From: Saccharothrix carnea
Lineage (GTDB): Bacteria; Actinomycetota; Actinomycetes; Mycobacteriales; Pseudonocardiaceae
Assembly (NCBI RefSeq): GCF_003014735.1
Contig: NZ_PYAX01000011.1
Location: forward strand, 124,001-188,000
Length of the DNA: 64,000 nt
Reading direction: 5' to 3'
The notes under the pieces were generated by a model. It saw only the letters and a list, made by a program, of their open reading frames with translations. It did not search any database and was not told the DNA's origin. The first letter of the stretch is position 1; each line of letters starts with the position of its first letter. This document shows, in pieces, positions 63,650-64,000 of this stretch. The position numbers and the translations under genes are program-made.

Positions 63650-64000
63650 ATGAAGGCAGGCGACCAGGCACCCGACTTCACGCTGGCCGACCAGGACGGC
63701 GTGCCGCGCACGCTGTCCGGGCTGCTCTCCGGCGGCCCCGTGGTGCTGTTCTTCTACCCCGCCGCGATGACCGCCGGGTGCACCGCGGAGAGCTGCCACT
63801 TCCGCGACCTCGCGGCCGAGTTCGCCGAGGTCGGGGCGCAGCGGGTGGGCATCAGCCCGGACTCCGTGCAGCGGCAGCACGAGTTCGCCGCGACGCACCG
63901 CTTCGACTACCCGCTGCTGTCCGACGGCGACGGCGAGGTGGCCGCGCGGTTCGGCGTGAAGCGGCGCTTCGGGCCGCTGCCGGTGAAGCGGCACACGTTC
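63650..64000 (+). CDS. Peroxiredoxin (Bcp/AhpC-TSA type), 3' truncated by the window
   Basis: The first 117 residues are visible. MKAGDQAPDFTLADQDG begins the thioredoxin fold; the peroxidatic Cys44 and likely resolving Cys49 lie in PAAMTAGCTAESCHFRD, the GCTxExC pattern of bacterioferritin-comigratory-protein-type peroxiredoxins. ATG follows GAGAGGA. The frame is open to the window's end. It reduces H2O2 or organic hydroperoxides with thioredoxin. Confidence 0.93.
   Translation, partial: MKAGDQAPDFTLADQDGVPRTLSGLLSGGPVVLFFYPAAMTAGCTAESCHFRDLAAEFAEVGAQRVGISPDSVQRQHEFAATHRFDYPLLSDGDGEVAARFGVKRRFGPLPVKRHTF

Overview
The window is high-GC (strong G/C bias at third codon positions) and carries typical actinomycete content: SARP/BTAD, ANTAR, PucR and MEDS/HATPase regulators, a PknB-like kinase, an F420-type LLM oxidoreductase, CmtR, and CebR and DasR boxes. 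The mix points to Pseudonocardiales, probably an Actinosynnema/Saccharothrix/Lentzea-like soil bacterium; the genus is inference. Both ends of the window cut a gene. No rRNA, tRNA or CRISPR was seen.

Layout. 0-2.6 kb: a coiled-coil protein, a Cd/Pb sensor (CmtR) with a CDF exporter, and a frameshifted WXG100-like gene. 2.7-4.4 kb: a GH6 cellulase behind a perfect CebR box, then DUF2203. 4.4-9.9 kb: a SARP-NB-ARC-TPR regulator and a compact RiPP-like operon (27-residue peptide, ThiF/E1 enzyme, PqqD-M50 membrane protein). 10.2-22.6 kb: subtilisin, DUF4383, STAS, Ppx/GppA, SDR, SRPBCC, GNAT, MEDS-HATPase, hydrolase, HAD, LLM oxidoreductase, Ser/Thr kinase and a TIMP-like secreted protein. 22.6-26.6 kb: PucR divergent from gabT and an aldehyde dehydrogenase (GABA-type catabolism).

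26.6-36.2 kb and 43.2-51.7 kb hold two paralogous cassettes with the same order: VMAP-like protein, MoxR AAA ATPase, vWA-NB-ARC-TPR giant (start codons overlap or lie 4 nt from the preceding stop), facing a small peptide gene overlapping an HExxH-type putative peptide beta-hydroxylase. Cassette 1 also has a cyclase-like/EAD2 protein upstream whose C-terminal domain matches the N-terminal domain of the VMAP proteins. This is the most interesting system here: an NTP-dependent conflict/signalling module joined to RiPP-like peptide modification, present twice with diverged peptides and diverged vWA metal sites.

Between the cassettes (36.5-43.1 kb) lie a methyltransferase, small TA-like ORFs, secreted proteins, a DUF5937/ArsR regulator, a remnant Tn7-like unit (TnsA pseudogene plus repeated end motifs enclosing a secreted-protein gene), and an AA10 LPMO behind a DasR-type box, followed by a striking nested inverted repeat. 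52-53.9 kb: a decayed uracil-DNA glycosylase, CsbD, VOC and ANTAR genes. 53.8-63.5 kb: a trehalose/alpha-glucan operon (malQ, small protein, glgX, treY, treZ) with a LacI-type regulator. The last gene is a truncated peroxiredoxin.
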